64,000 nt of DNA from Streptomyces reniochalinae. GTDB taxonomy: Bacteria > Actinomycetota > Actinomycetes > Streptomycetales > Streptomycetaceae. Shown in pieces: positions 33,418-42,497 of the stretch. The notes under the pieces were generated by a model. That model ran no database searches. It saw only the letters and a list, made by a program, of their open reading frames with translations, and was not told the origin of the DNA. The DNA is taken from NCBI RefSeq assembly GCF_003323735.1, contig NZ_QOIM01000026.1:62001-126000 (forward strand), given 5' to 3'. A program made the position numbers and the translations under genes. Position 1 is the first letter of the stretch, and every line of letters starts with the position of its first letter.

Positions 33418-33561
33418 CCCGAGCCCCGCCCGCTCCCGCCTCGCTTCTCCCTTGCCCGCACGCCCGCCCCCGAGGGCGCCTCTCGCCGGAACGTTCGCCC
33501 GCTCCCTCCATCTGGTCGGCGCCTCCGCCCGGCATCCACCAGCCTCCCGACGACACCGAAG

Positions 33562-34848
33562 GTGATCTCTTTGCCCACATGCACTCCGTCCGACGCTGCC
33601 CTCGCCCCCTCCCACCCGGCCGGCGCCTCCCAACTCGACGTCGCGGGCGAGCTGCTGACTCTGCTGCGCGACCGTACGACCGAACCGCGCCCCGACACGC
33701 AGCTGGAAGCCCTGACGCTGGCCGTGGCCGCCGATCTGCCCGTCCTGCTGTGGGGCGAGCCGGGGATCGGCAAGACCGCGTCCCTGACCCAGCTCGCCAG
33801 GGCCCTCGACCTCCCCCTGACCACGGTGATCGCCAGTGTGCACGAACCATCCGACTTCTCCGGACTGCCCGTCGTCGGAGCAGACCCGGCGGAGGAGGGC
33901 ATTCCGATGGCGCCGCCGGACTGGGCCGTGCGGCTGGTACGGGCCGGCCGCGGGCTGCTGTTCCTGGACGAGCTGTCCACCGCGCCGCCGGCCGTCCAGG
34001 CCGCCCTGCTGCGCCTCGTACTCGAACGGAGGATCGGCGCCCTGCGGTTGCCGCCCGGGGTCCGGATCGTCGCTGCCGCGAATCCGCGCTCCTCGGCGGC
34101 CGACGGGTGGGAGCTGAGCGCCCCACTGGCCAACCGGTTCGTCCACCTCCACTGGGTCCACGACCCCGAGACCGTGGTACGCGGACTCGGCGGAACGTGG
34201 CCCCGGGCGACACTGCCGCGGCTCGACCCGGAGAAGCTGCCCGAGGCCGTCGACTTCGCTCGCCGCGCGGTGTGCGGGCTCCTGTCCGCCCGCCCCGGCC
34301 TGGTGCACCGGCTGCCCGGCAACGAGACCCGCCGGGGCGGCGCCTGGCCCTCCCCGCGCAGTTGGGAGACGGCCGTGCGCATGGTCGCCTTCGCCACCGC
34401 CGCCGGCTCCTCGAGGGAGGTGCTCTCCTTGCTGGTCAGGGGCGCGGTGGGGGACGGCCCGGGGCTGGAGCTGATGGCGAGCCTGGACCGGATGGACCTC
34501 CCGAACCCGGAGACGCTGCTCGCCGACCCGTCCGGAGCGCTCCTGCCCGAGCGGGGAGATCTGCGCCAGGCCGTGCTCGACGGCGTGGTGCAGGCCGTGC
34601 GCAACCGCCCCGACAAGTCCCGCTGGGACGCGGCGTGGACCCTGCTCGTCCGGGCCGTGGAGACGGGCGCCCCGGACCTGGTGGTCGTCCCCGCGAACAC
34701 ACTGGCCGCACTGCGCCGCGACGACTGGGACGTGCCGGAATCCATCGGCCGGCTCGCCGGAGCGGTCACCCTCTCCCAGCGCGCGGACCACGCGGCGGAG
34801 CGAGCAGCCCAACGGGCTGCCGGTGTCACCGCGAGGCCGGGGCGATGA
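33562..34848 (+). CDS. MoxR-type AAA+ ATPase
   Basis: This AAA+ ATPase is of the MoxR/RavA kind, about 428 residues. Walker A is GEPGIGKT (about residues 67-74), Walker B is LLFLDELST (about 132-140), sensor 1 is AAANPRSS (about 172-179) and the arginine finger region is LANRFVHLHW (about 190-199). After the lid helix the C-terminal half is helical and not assigned. MoxR ATPases normally act as chaperones that insert cofactors or remodel partner proteins together with a von Willebrand A protein, which here is the next gene, overlapping by four bases (ATGA). GTG 33562 or TTG 33571 could be the start; both are preceded by AAGGTG-like sequence. Confidence 0.8.
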   Translation: MISLPTCTPSDAALAPSHPAGASQLDVAGELLTLLRDRTTEPRPDTQLEALTLAVAADLPVLLWGEPGIGKTASLTQLARALDLPLTTVIASVHEPSDFSGLPVVGADPAEEGIPMAPPDWAVRLVRAGRGLLFLDELSTAPPAVQAALLRLVLERRIGALRLPPGVRIVAAANPRSSAADGWELSAPLANRFVHLHWVHDPETVVRGLGGTWPRATLPRLDPEKLPEAVDFARRAVCGLLSARPGLVHRLPGNETRRGGAWPSPRSWETAVRMVAFATAAGSSREVLSLLVRGAVGDGPGLELMASLDRMDLPNPETLLADPSGALLPERGDLRQAVLDGVVQAVRNRPDKSRWDAAWTLLVRAVETGAPDLVVVPANTLAALRRDDWDVPESIGRLAGAVTLSQRADHAAERAAQRAAGVTARPGR

Positions 34849-36104
34849 CCGCCGCCGCGCCGGAGGCGCTGGACCTCGACAAGCTCTTCGCCGCCCGGCT
34901 GCACGCCGCACGGAGCCGGCCGTACCTGGCCACCGCGTTGTTCGCCCTGCACACCGTGGAGTCCCGGCAGGCACCGACGATGGCCGTCGACCGGCACTGG
35001 CGCTGCTACGCGTCACCGGCGTTCGTGGACCGGACGCCGGTGGAGGAACTGGCCGGAGTGTGGGTGCACGAGGTTTCCCACCTGCTGCGCGATCACCACG
35101 GGCGCAGTGACCGGTACGCACGGGAGCACGGGGCGACCGGTCCCGCGGAGCACCTGCGCATGAACATCGCGGCCGACTGCGAGATCAACGACGACGCCTT
35201 CGGCGACGGGTTGGCCCGGCCGGAAGGCGCCGTCGGGCCAGGGGCGCTGGGGCTGCCCGACGGGGAACTCATGGAGGACTACCTGCGCCAGTTCCGGCTC
35301 GGGCCGCGTACGCAGAGCATGGCCTGGCTGGACTGTGGCAGCGGCGCCGACGGGCAGGAACGGGAATGGGACCTGGGACCCGGCGGTGCGCACGGCCTCT
35401 CCGAACAGGAACGCGAAGCGGTCAGGTTCCGCGTGGCGCGGGGCATCACCGCGCGCCCCGGCAGGACCTCCAAGGGCTGGCGGCGATGGGCTCAGGAAGT
35501 GGTCCATCCGCCGCAGCCGTGGCGGGAATTGCTGGGAGCGGCGGTCCGCTCCGCTGCTCCCGGCTCCGGCGCGAGCGAGGACTACACTTACGGCCGACCG
35601 TCGCGACGCTCGGCCGGCGTGCCCGGCGTCGTCCTCCCCAGCCTCCGGCGCAGGCCGCCCCGGGTCTCCGTGGTCATCGACACCTCCGGTTCCGTCGACG
35701 ACACCGAACTGGGCAGCGCGCTGCTCGAAGTGGCGGCGATCTCCCGGGCCCTCGGCGGACGTCGGGACCTGGTCTCCGTACTGCCGTGCGACGCAGCGGC
35801 CCGGGTCGTGCATCCGCTCTGCCACGCCGAGGGCATACCGCTGCTCGGCGGTGGAGGTACCGACCTGCGCACGGGGTTCACCCAGGCCCTCCGCGCGCGG
35901 CCCCGACCGGACGTCCTGGTCATCCTGACCGATGGGCAGACACCCTGGCCCGACACACGGCCGCCCTGCCGGACGGTGGTGGGCCTCTTCCCCCGCGGGT
36001 ACGGAAACCGGTCCTGGGACGAGGACGACCCCGACCACGTGCCCGACACGCCGCCGGCGTGGGCGCGAGTGGTGGACATCGGATCGGCTCCCGCGGTGGG
36101 GTGA
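34845..36104 (+). CDS. DUF2201 metallopeptidase-like / vWA domain protein
   Basis: This is a two-domain protein of 419 residues. Residues 1-230 are a DUF2201-N type domain with an HExxH-like zinc site, HEVSHLLRDHH (about residues 74-84), and AADCEINDD (about 109-117), which would provide the third ligand. The C-terminal part (about 275-400) is a von Willebrand A fold with the metal-ion adhesion site DTSGSVDD and later GGTDLRTG and LTDGQTPW. It starts on the ATGA overlap with the MoxR ATPase gene, so the two proteins are very likely partners. Whether the peptidase site is active is unknown. Codon use is normal for the window. Confidence 0.8.
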   Translation: MTAAAPEALDLDKLFAARLHAARSRPYLATALFALHTVESRQAPTMAVDRHWRCYASPAFVDRTPVEELAGVWVHEVSHLLRDHHGRSDRYAREHGATGPAEHLRMNIAADCEINDDAFGDGLARPEGAVGPGALGLPDGELMEDYLRQFRLGPRTQSMAWLDCGSGADGQEREWDLGPGGAHGLSEQEREAVRFRVARGITARPGRTSKGWRRWAQEVVHPPQPWRELLGAAVRSAAPGSGASEDYTYGRPSRRSAGVPGVVLPSLRRRPPRVSVVIDTSGSVDDTELGSALLEVAAISRALGGRRDLVSVLPCDAAARVVHPLCHAEGIPLLGGGGTDLRTGFTQALRARPRPDVLVILTDGQTPWPDTRPPCRTVVGLFPRGYGNRSWDEDDPDHVPDTPPAWARVVDIGSAPAVG

Positions 36105-36202
36105 GCGAGTCGGCTCGTGCGGTGCGGTGAGTCAGCGGCGAACGGCCCCGGTCACGACCACACGTGCGAGCGACGCGGCCAGGGGCCCGAAAGCGCCGTC
36201 GC

Positions 36203-36260
36203 CCCGGAAGCCCCGGCACTCCGGAAGCCCCGGGCCCGTCGGATGGATGACGGGCCCGGG
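36203..36260. terminator. Terminator hairpin between convergent vWA and GPP methyltransferase genes
   Basis: CCCGGGCCCGTC (36229-36240) is exactly inverted at 36249-36260 with an 8-base loop. Just before it CCGGAAGCCCCGG-like sequence occurs twice (about 36205 and 36221). The hairpin can end transcription from both sides. Confidence 0.7.
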
Positions 36261-36279
36261 ACCTTCGGTCAACCGTGGA

Positions 36280-37164
36280 TCAGACGCGGTCGGCAGCGAT
36301 CAGGAGATACTGGAAAGAACCGTCCTTGTAAGAGTTGATGAACGCCTCCTCGATGCCGGTGACGAGGGAGGACGTGGCTCGCAGCTCCCAGTACGGCAAG
36401 GTCGCGCCGGTCAGGTCGATGACTGCCTGCGGCACGAGACGGTTGTCGGCCATGGCGCGCAGATACTCGCGGCGGGAATGGATGTTGCACTCGAAGTGCG
36501 CGTTGATCTGCGAGACCCACTTCGAGGGCTGGCCGTAACGCGGGTTCCAGCAGCCGGTGATGGTCACATAACGGCCGCCGGCCGCGAGGATGCGGGCGTG
36601 CTCGGCGAAGAGGTCGTGCAGGTCGACGTACATGCTCGACTCGTTGTTCCACGAGGCCGCGGCCTGCCCCGAATCGAAGGGCGTCTCCAGCATGTTGCAC
36701 ACGCGGGCTTGCACATGGTCCTCGATGCCGAGTTCTATGGCGCGCTGGTTGGCGAAGTCGGCCTGCTTGGCCGACAGCGTGACGCCACGGACCTCGCACC
36801 CGAAGCGCTGATGGGCCAGGACCATCGAACCGCCCCGGCCGCAGCCGGCGTCCACGAGCATGTCGTCGCGCCCGACGCGGCCGAGGTGGTCCAGGAGGAC
36901 CTCGGTCTGCGCCGACTCCAGACGGTGCAGCTCGGCGATCAGCCGCTGCTCGTACCCGCTGTCGCCGGCGTCTCCGAGGGCGGCGTGGTCGACGTCGCCG
37001 ATGCCGTAATGGTGGTGGTACAGCCCGTCGACCTCGCCCAGGCGCAGGTTCACGGGCCTGGCCTCCTGGTCCCAGTAGCGGGCGATGTCACCCTGGTAGG
37101 GCGACGCCGGGGAGGGCACGAAGGCGTGGGCGCCCTGTGCGGTGGTGAGCTCGGTGCTGGTCAC
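36280..37164 (-). CDS. Geranyl diphosphate 2-C-methyltransferase
   Basis: This enzyme methylates geranyl diphosphate at C2 with SAM, the first step of 2-methylisoborneol biosynthesis. It has 294 residues. The N-terminal YQGDIARYWDQEARPVNLRL and YHHHYGIGDVDH are characteristic of GPP methyltransferases; the SAM site is LVDAGCGRGGSMVLA (about residues 96-110); the aromatic/acidic active-site stretch includes SWNNESSMYVDLHDLF. It is encoded 15 bases after the terpene cyclase and in the same direction. Start is GTG 37164 with AAGGAC upstream. In S. coelicolor the ortholog is encoded next to the MIB synthase in the same order. Confidence 0.92.
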   Translation of the reverse strand: MTSTELTTAQGAHAFVPSPASPYQGDIARYWDQEARPVNLRLGEVDGLYHHHYGIGDVDHAALGDAGDSGYEQRLIAELHRLESAQTEVLLDHLGRVGRDDMLVDAGCGRGGSMVLAHQRFGCEVRGVTLSAKQADFANQRAIELGIEDHVQARVCNMLETPFDSGQAAASWNNESSMYVDLHDLFAEHARILAAGGRYVTITGCWNPRYGQPSKWVSQINAHFECNIHSRREYLRAMADNRLVPQAVIDLTGATLPYWELRATSSLVTGIEEAFINSYKDGSFQYLLIAADRV

Positions 37165-37178
37165 GAAAAGGTCCGTCC

Positions 37179-38657
37179 TTACCAAAAATCGGGCAGGCTG
37201 TACCGGTAGGTGTTCGTCTGGTGCCAGTAGTGGTTGCCGTCGACCCATGCGGCCACGCCCCGCAGGAAGCGCAGCACGCTCGGGACGGGACAGGCGGCGG
37301 CCAGGGCGGCGGCCTCGGCTTCGAAGGTGTGCATGAGGTCGTTGTGGACCTCGACCGCCTTGAGATAGGCGTCCTTTTCGGAGAGGCCCTCCCGCTCGGC
37401 GATCACGACGGGCAGATTCAGGTGCGTGCCCGGGCTCTTGAGTTCCTTGGTGTACGAGTAGAGGTCGTTGACGAGGGTGGTGGCGTTGCCGGCGAGCGCG
37501 ATGACCCGCTGCACAGCGGGCCTGGCGTGCAGGTCGGCCGGGAGCTCGTAGCCGCCGACGGTGTCGGTGATCGTGGGGCACGGGCGGAAGTTGTTGAACT
37601 GGCGCATCGCCAGGTACTCCCACACCTCGGGCACGTGTTCCGCCTGTGCCCAGGCGGCCTCCGCGAGGTACCCCAGGTGCAGACGGGACATGTCGTGCCG
37701 GTACCTGTCGGCCTGGGAGGGGGACGCCTTCCGCACGAAGTACTCCATCGCGGAGCGGTAGGCGCGCCGGGGAGCGTCCGACTGGAGCGACTCCACCCAC
37801 TCCGCCTCGTACTCCCCCGTCGTGTGCAGCGGGTCGAGAGCCGTGTGCGCGAGCAGGAGGCGGCTGCCGAGGCCGATGGGCGAGCCGCCGTGGTCCTCGC
37901 AGTAGCAGTCGTCGACCGCGTTCTCCGCGACCATCAGCCGCGTGGCGACCATCAGGTGTTCGATGGTGGGAGCGTCCGGATGGCAGGCGACCATGTAGCG
38001 GCCGACGGAGAAGCCGTCGAACTCCTCCTCCCACTCCGGCGGGTAGGCCTGGACCTCGTCCACCGCCCACCTCTTGATCCTGCGGCTGACCTCCCCCACC
38101 CGTGCCGCGTCGGGCTCAGGAACGGGGTGGTAGTAGAGGCCGGGGACCGGCTCACCCTGTGCCGGCGGGTCGGACGCCCCGAACACCGACGAGCCCTCGG
38201 AGACCCCGCACGCCGGGGAGACTTCCCGCCTGCCGGGACGCAGGCTCGACGTACCCGGACCGCTGGGGCCGCACAGGATCCGCTCCAGGACCGAGCTCGC
38301 CTGCCTGGCGTGCCTCGCGGCGGCAGCGTCCTCCTCCGTGCACCGGGAGTTCGGCTCACCTCCCCGTGCCGTCGTCTCACCACCCGTGCCGTCATCGCGC
38401 CCGGGCGCGGGCACGGGCACGGGTGCGGACTCGGGCACGGCCCGGTGCGCGGGTGCGGACTCGGTCACAGGCGCGGACCCGGGTATCTCCTGGGCGGTCT
38501 CCCGCACGGCGGGGAAGGGTGAGGGGAAGGAGGGGGGCCCTGGCAGGGTGAGCAGCGCGTCTTCCCCGGATTCGGCCTCGTCAGCAGGTGCGGCTGCGGC
38601 CCGGGCCGCAGCCGCAGGCGTACTCGACTGCTGAGGGGAAGACCCAGGATCGGGCAT
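37179..38657 (-). CDS. 2-methylisoborneol synthase (terpene cyclase)
   Basis: This class I terpene synthase cyclises 2-methyl-GPP to the earthy odorant 2-methylisoborneol. It has 492 residues: a long, Pro/Ala/Ser-rich, disordered N-terminal part (about 1-165) and an all-helical catalytic domain. The metal-binding motifs are DDCYCED (about residue 243) and NDLYSYTKE (about 389); RHDMSRLH and the C-terminal RY pair lie in the active site. The disordered N terminus is a family trait, reported to serve as a cargo-loading segment for family 2B encapsulin shells. ATG 38657 has GAAGGAG. The usual cyclic-nucleotide-binding shell gene is not adjacent here. Confidence 0.92.
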   Translation of the reverse strand: MPDPGSSPQQSSTPAAAARAAAAPADEAESGEDALLTLPGPPSFPSPFPAVRETAQEIPGSAPVTESAPAHRAVPESAPVPVPAPGRDDGTGGETTARGGEPNSRCTEEDAAAARHARQASSVLERILCGPSGPGTSSLRPGRREVSPACGVSEGSSVFGASDPPAQGEPVPGLYYHPVPEPDAARVGEVSRRIKRWAVDEVQAYPPEWEEEFDGFSVGRYMVACHPDAPTIEHLMVATRLMVAENAVDDCYCEDHGGSPIGLGSRLLLAHTALDPLHTTGEYEAEWVESLQSDAPRRAYRSAMEYFVRKASPSQADRYRHDMSRLHLGYLAEAAWAQAEHVPEVWEYLAMRQFNNFRPCPTITDTVGGYELPADLHARPAVQRVIALAGNATTLVNDLYSYTKELKSPGTHLNLPVVIAEREGLSEKDAYLKAVEVHNDLMHTFEAEAAALAAACPVPSVLRFLRGVAAWVDGNHYWHQTNTYRYSLPDFW

Positions 38658-38978
38658 CCGTAACTCCTTCGCGACGGTGGTGATCGGCGTACGCGGCGGC
38701 AACCGAGGAAGAACGGAAGGGGTGAACATCGGGAAATCCGCTCAGCTCCCGAGAACCAGTTAACGTCCGGCCCACCCAGCTCGTCCCACGACCTCGATGG
38801 AGTTACTCCGATGCAGTGATCCCGCCCCAAGCCGTGTTTATCCGGACGAAAAAGTGGACGGTGAGGACGCGCACGGCAGCACGTTCGACCGACGGCAGGG
38901 CATGGTCGAGGGCCCGCGCAATCGCCCACGGCCGGCCCCGGCTCCTGTCACGGTGCCGGTGGCGGAACCGGCCAGCCG
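38658..38978. other. Upstream region of the 2-methylisoborneol operon
   Basis: No gene is seen in these 320 bases. It contains a small palindrome GGAGTTACTCC (38799-38809) and a relatively AT-rich part at 38830-38860. The MIB operon promoter must lie here. The DNA-glycosylase-like gene upstream also points the same way, so its terminator may be here too; no strong hairpin is visible. Confidence 0.45.
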
Positions 38979-39464
38979 TCACACATCCGTCACCCGTCGC
39001 CTGCGGTCCGATGCCGGCCAGACATAGGGAAGACCTTCGGGAACGTCCGGAAAGTGCGTGCGATAAAAGGAGGGATCTTTGGTGACCAGCGCTGACTGGT
39101 GGCTGCGGTGGAAGGCGGAGTCGCCCAGCCAGTTGGGCAACTCGTCGGCTGCCGCGAGTTCCGCGTAACCGCGGGGCGGGTCAGCGAAGTCCTCGAGCGC
39201 GGCGAAGTCCCGCATCATGGTTCCCGCACAAGTGTCCGCCCTGCCGCTGTCGGTCCAGACGTGGCACATCTCGAGGCCATACCGGACCAGAGCCTCCTCG
39301 TAGCCGGCCCACATCCGTACGGCGGGGTGGTTCCGCCAGCCGTAGCCCGGCACGGTCAGACCGCGCAGCACCTGGAGCGTCTCCACCCGCTGCTTGCCCA
39401 GCCTGCGCATGTCGAGCACGGCCGCGCTGGCGGCGAACTCCGGGTGAGGGAGAAACGTCTGCAT
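38979..39464 (-). CDS. MSMEG_6728-type pyrimidine-dimer DNA glycosylase-like protein
   Basis: This 161-residue protein resembles the actinobacterial MSMEG_6728 family, related to pyrimidine dimer DNA glycosylase/endonuclease V. The conserved start is MQTFLPHPEFAASAAVLDMR followed by RLGKQRVETLQVLRGL, then YGWRNHPAVRMWAGYEEALVRYG (residues about 18-65, given in parts). HQSALVTKDPSFYRTHFP near the end is also conserved. The N-terminal residues and the RLGKQR segment would hold the catalytic site. The frame is open 38 codons upstream, but those do not match the family. It stands alone. Confidence 0.75.
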   Translation of the reverse strand: MQTFLPHPEFAASAAVLDMRRLGKQRVETLQVLRGLTVPGYGWRNHPAVRMWAGYEEALVRYGLEMCHVWTDSGRADTCAGTMMRDFAALEDFADPPRGYAELAAADELPNWLGDSAFHRSHQSALVTKDPSFYRTHFPDVPEGLPYVWPASDRRRRVTDV

Positions 39465-39662
39465 GCTCGCTGCCCAGCCCTTCACGCTGGTAGGCGCCCG
39501 TGTCCGCGCTGTGCAGGGCCCCGACGGAAGCGGCGGGTCGTCGACGTTCGTGTCCGCGGGCCTCCGCAGGAGCAACAATCACAGTACTGACCACCCGTCA
39601 CTACCACCGTCACCGACACCTGGTGGACCAGCGGTCCCGTTCGACGTCCTGTGCTTCCTGAC

Positions 39663-40721
39663 TCAGCTACCTGACAGGCACCGGACGACGTACGTCATGT
39701 GCTGGACGTTGCCAACCCAGAGCCATTCCGTCGGCCCGCCCGTGCCCCGCCCGGACGTCGCGGGCCCGTCCGCGCAAGCGCGCAGCCAATGCTCTCCGGC
39801 CCCACCGGTCGCTTCCCGGAACTCGGGCAGACCGAGAATCTGCCGGGCCGCCCTCCGGTTGACCGCGATCCGCTCGGTTCCGCGGGTCAAAACCTTGCAG
39901 AGAAGGAACGCGTTCCCGGTGGTGTAGCGGAGAAAGCCCCAAGGCGGGCCTCCTTTTCTGTCCGGCTGCGGCACCTGGGCGAGGGCGCCGACGGGCTGCA
40001 CCCCGTAGTCGCCGTACCCGAGCGACGGCAAGTAGGTACGACCGCTCGCCCGTATCTCGCTCCACATGTGCCAGTCGGTGCGAGGCTCTTCGCGCAAGCC
40101 CTGTTCCAGCATGTCGCCCGTGACGCGAGGGAATCCCCCGCCCAGCACGGCGGCGGTCCGCCACGGTGCCAGGGCAAACAGCGCGTCAAGGGCACGCAGG
40201 GCCTCCTTGCCCGCCCCGGGCCGGTCTCCGAGGACGCTGCTCATGTCCAGCATCAGATCGACGGGCACAGTGGAACAGGCCCGAGCCAGGAGCATCCGAA
40301 CAGCTTCAGCGGTGCCGCCGTCCCACTCCGTCGCGACGCGTACGCGGACGCCGACACCGCAGCCACAGCGGCGGGCCACCTCCACGGCCGCTGTCTGCTG
40401 CGCCTCGGTCCGTTCCGGCCCCGTGACGGGACGCAGCCGGCCCAACTCGCTGTAGGCAGACAGTGCGTCGGCGAGCCCGGAAATCTGCGCGTCCTCGGCG
40501 AAGGGAGCGTCGATCCAGCCGTCATGATGACGATGGACGCCACTCACCGGGGCGACGAACTTCCGCACCGCGGCCTCCAACCGTGCCGACCCGACGGCGG
40601 GCAGGGGCGGAAGATTCCACAGCGGCATGAGAGCGGCCCTGACGTCCGGTCGCAGACGTCGATAGGCCGCGACCGCGTGCGGCCGAGCCGGCAGGACAGG
40701 AACATAGAGCGGTCCGGACAT
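39663..40721 (-). CDS. Beta family protein (T4 beta protein-like)
   Basis: This 352-residue cytoplasmic protein matches the beta protein family (PF14350), first named from a phage T4-type protein and found in bacterial genomes and prophages. It starts LYVPVLPARPHAVAAYRRL, has a TIM-barrel-like alternation of strands and helices (VDLMLDMSSVLG, TAAVLGGGFP), a conserved RYLPSLGYGDYGVQP-like stretch (here RTYLPSLGYGDYGVQ) and WGFLRYTTGNAFLL towards the end. Its function is unknown; some members sit in defence islands. No other phage or defence gene is next to it. ATG 40721 has GGGGGAG upstream. Confidence 0.7.
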   Translation of the reverse strand: MSGPLYVPVLPARPHAVAAYRRLRPDVRAALMPLWNLPPLPAVGSARLEAAVRKFVAPVSGVHRHHDGWIDAPFAEDAQISGLADALSAYSELGRLRPVTGPERTEAQQTAAVEVARRCGCGVGVRVRVATEWDGGTAEAVRMLLARACSTVPVDLMLDMSSVLGDRPGAGKEALRALDALFALAPWRTAAVLGGGFPRVTGDMLEQGLREEPRTDWHMWSEIRASGRTYLPSLGYGDYGVQPVGALAQVPQPDRKGGPPWGFLRYTTGNAFLLCKVLTRGTERIAVNRRAARQILGLPEFREATGGAGEHWLRACADGPATSGRGTGGPTEWLWVGNVQHMTYVVRCLSGS

Positions 40722-40848
40722 CGCAGCTCCCCCTCGGCACTGCCCGCGCGCTTTCCCTCTCTCCCAGGGTCAGCGAACGTGAGGCACGTGAGAAGAGAGC
40801 CCTTTCAGCCTGAATGGCCGACATGCGCGTTGCGTGCCGATGCCGCGG

Positions 40849-41271
40849 CTACCCGAGGAACGACAACCGGACCTGGCGGCTGGGATTGTCCCCGTTCGTG
40901 TCGACCAGGCAGATCGACTGCCAGGTGCCCAGTTCCAGGGAGCCGCTGAGGACGGGGAGGGTGGCGTGGGGAGGGACGAGGGCGGGGAGGACGTGGTCGC
41001 GGCCGTGGCCGGGGCTGCCGTGCCGGTGGCGCCAGCGGTCGTCGGGCGGCAGCAGATCCCGCAGTGCGGCGAGCAGGTCGTCATCGCTGCCGGCACCGGT
41101 CTCCAGGATGGCGATGCCCGCGGTGGCGTGCGGGACGAACACGTTGAGCAGACCGTCGCGGCCGCGTGCCGCGTCGGCGAGGAAAGTCTCGCAGTCGCGG
41201 GTGAGGTCGTGGACGGTCTCGGACGAGCCGGTGGAGACTCGCAGGACGTGGGTGCGGAGTGCGTCGGTCAT
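40849..41271 (-). CDS. YjbQ family protein (UPF0047, secondary thiamine-phosphate synthase)
   Basis: This small (140-residue) protein is of the UPF0047/YjbQ family. Members form trimers with a metal site and have weak thiamine-phosphate synthase activity. Conserved parts are GLLNVFVPHATAGIAILETG (about residues 40-59, with the His), RHRHGSPGHGRDHVLPALV (about 82-100) and WQSICLVDTNGDNPSRQV near the end. GGGAG lies directly upstream of ATG 41271. It is divergent from the flavin monooxygenase gene 71 bases away. Confidence 0.87.
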   Translation of the reverse strand: MTDALRTHVLRVSTGSSETVHDLTRDCETFLADAARGRDGLLNVFVPHATAGIAILETGAGSDDDLLAALRDLLPPDDRWRHRHGSPGHGRDHVLPALVPPHATLPVLSGSLELGTWQSICLVDTNGDNPSRQVRLSFLG

Positions 41272-41342
41272 GCTCCCATTCTGGGGCCGGGTGCCGTCCG
41301 GGTCGCGGGAAGGTTCCGGGGCCGCGTGTGGTTGGCGCAGGC

Positions 41343-42497
41343 ATGGAGACTGTGGAGGCCGTGGTCATCGGTGCCGGGCAGGCGGGGCTGTCCAGCGCCT
41401 ACCACCTGCGGCGTACGGGCTTCGTGCCCGGTACGGACTTCGTCGTCCTGGATCACTCGCCCGCGCCCGGCGGGGCGTGGCAGTTCCGGTGGCCGACGCT
41501 GACCTACGGCCGGGTCCACGGGATGCACGCGCTGCCCGGCATGGAGCTGACCGGAGCCGATCCCGGCCGCCCCTCGGCGGAGGTGATCGGAGAGTACTTC
41601 CGCGCGTACGAACACGCCTTCGGCCTACGGGTCCGGCGCCCCGTTGACGTGCGGGAGGTGCGGGAGATCGGTGAGGCCGGCCACGGCGGCCGACTCCTGG
41701 TGCAGACCTCGGACGGTGACTGGTCGACACGGACGGTGATCAACGCGACGGGGACCTGGGATCGCCCGTTCTGGCCGCGGGTGCGGGGGCAGGAGCTCTT
41801 CCTGGGCCGGCAATTGCACACCGCGCAGTACCCGGGTCCCGGCGCGGACGCCTTCGTGGGCAGGAGGGTGGTGGTCGTCGGGGGCGGCACCTCGGCGGTA
41901 CAGCATCTGATGGAGATCGCCGAGGTCGCGAGGGAGACCGTGTGGGTGACCCGGCGGCCGCCGCTCTTCCGGACGGGCGAGTTCGGGCCGCAGGAGGGCC
42001 GTGCGGCCGTGGCGCTGGTGGAGGAACGGGTGCGCCAGGGGTTGCCTCCGCAGAGCGTGGTGTCGGTGACAGGACTGCCCATGACGGAGGAGCTGCGGCG
42101 TGCTCGGGAGCGCGGGATTCTGGAGCGGCGTCCGATGTTCTCCTCCGTGACCGCCGACGGTGTCCAGTGGGACGACGGGAGCCGGGCAGCCGCGGACACG
42201 ATCCTGTGGGCGACCGGGTTCCGCCCCGCCGTCGATCATCTGGCCCCGCTGCGGCTGCGCGAGTCGGGCGGCGGCATCCGGCTGGATGGCACGCGAGCGG
42301 TCCGCGACCCACGCGTTCACCTGGTCGGTTACGGGCCGTCGGCCAGCACCATCGGCGCCAACCGTGCCGGGAGGGCCGCCGTGCGGGAGGTACGGGACCT
42401 GCTGACGGCCACTGCCGGCCCCTCGGACACCGACGCATCAGCGAGTCAGGCGACTCACGTGACTCCGGCGGCTCAGACGGCTCCGGCGGCCGCCTGA
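41343..42497 (+). CDS. FAD-dependent monooxygenase (flavin-containing monooxygenase type)
   Basis: This flavoprotein of 384 residues is of the FMO/thioredoxin-reductase-like type. The FAD site GAGQAGLSSAYHLRR is at residues 10-24, and the NADPH site VVVGGGTSAVQHLMEIA is at about 179-195. A middle segment NATGTWDRPFWP and the late ATGFRPAVDHLAPLRL correspond to the ATG motifs of the group. The last 25 residues are a low-complexity Ala/Thr/Gln tail. Substrate unknown; relatives oxidise sulfur or nitrogen compounds. It is divergent from yjbQ. ATG 41343 is chosen over an open extension that overlaps the divergent gene. Confidence 0.8.
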   Translation: METVEAVVIGAGQAGLSSAYHLRRTGFVPGTDFVVLDHSPAPGGAWQFRWPTLTYGRVHGMHALPGMELTGADPGRPSAEVIGEYFRAYEHAFGLRVRRPVDVREVREIGEAGHGGRLLVQTSDGDWSTRTVINATGTWDRPFWPRVRGQELFLGRQLHTAQYPGPGADAFVGRRVVVVGGGTSAVQHLMEIAEVARETVWVTRRPPLFRTGEFGPQEGRAAVALVEERVRQGLPPQSVVSVTGLPMTEELRRARERGILERRPMFSSVTADGVQWDDGSRAAADTILWATGFRPAVDHLAPLRLRESGGGIRLDGTRAVRDPRVHLVGYGPSASTIGANRAGRAAVREVRDLLTATAGPSDTDASASQATHVTPAAQTAPAAA

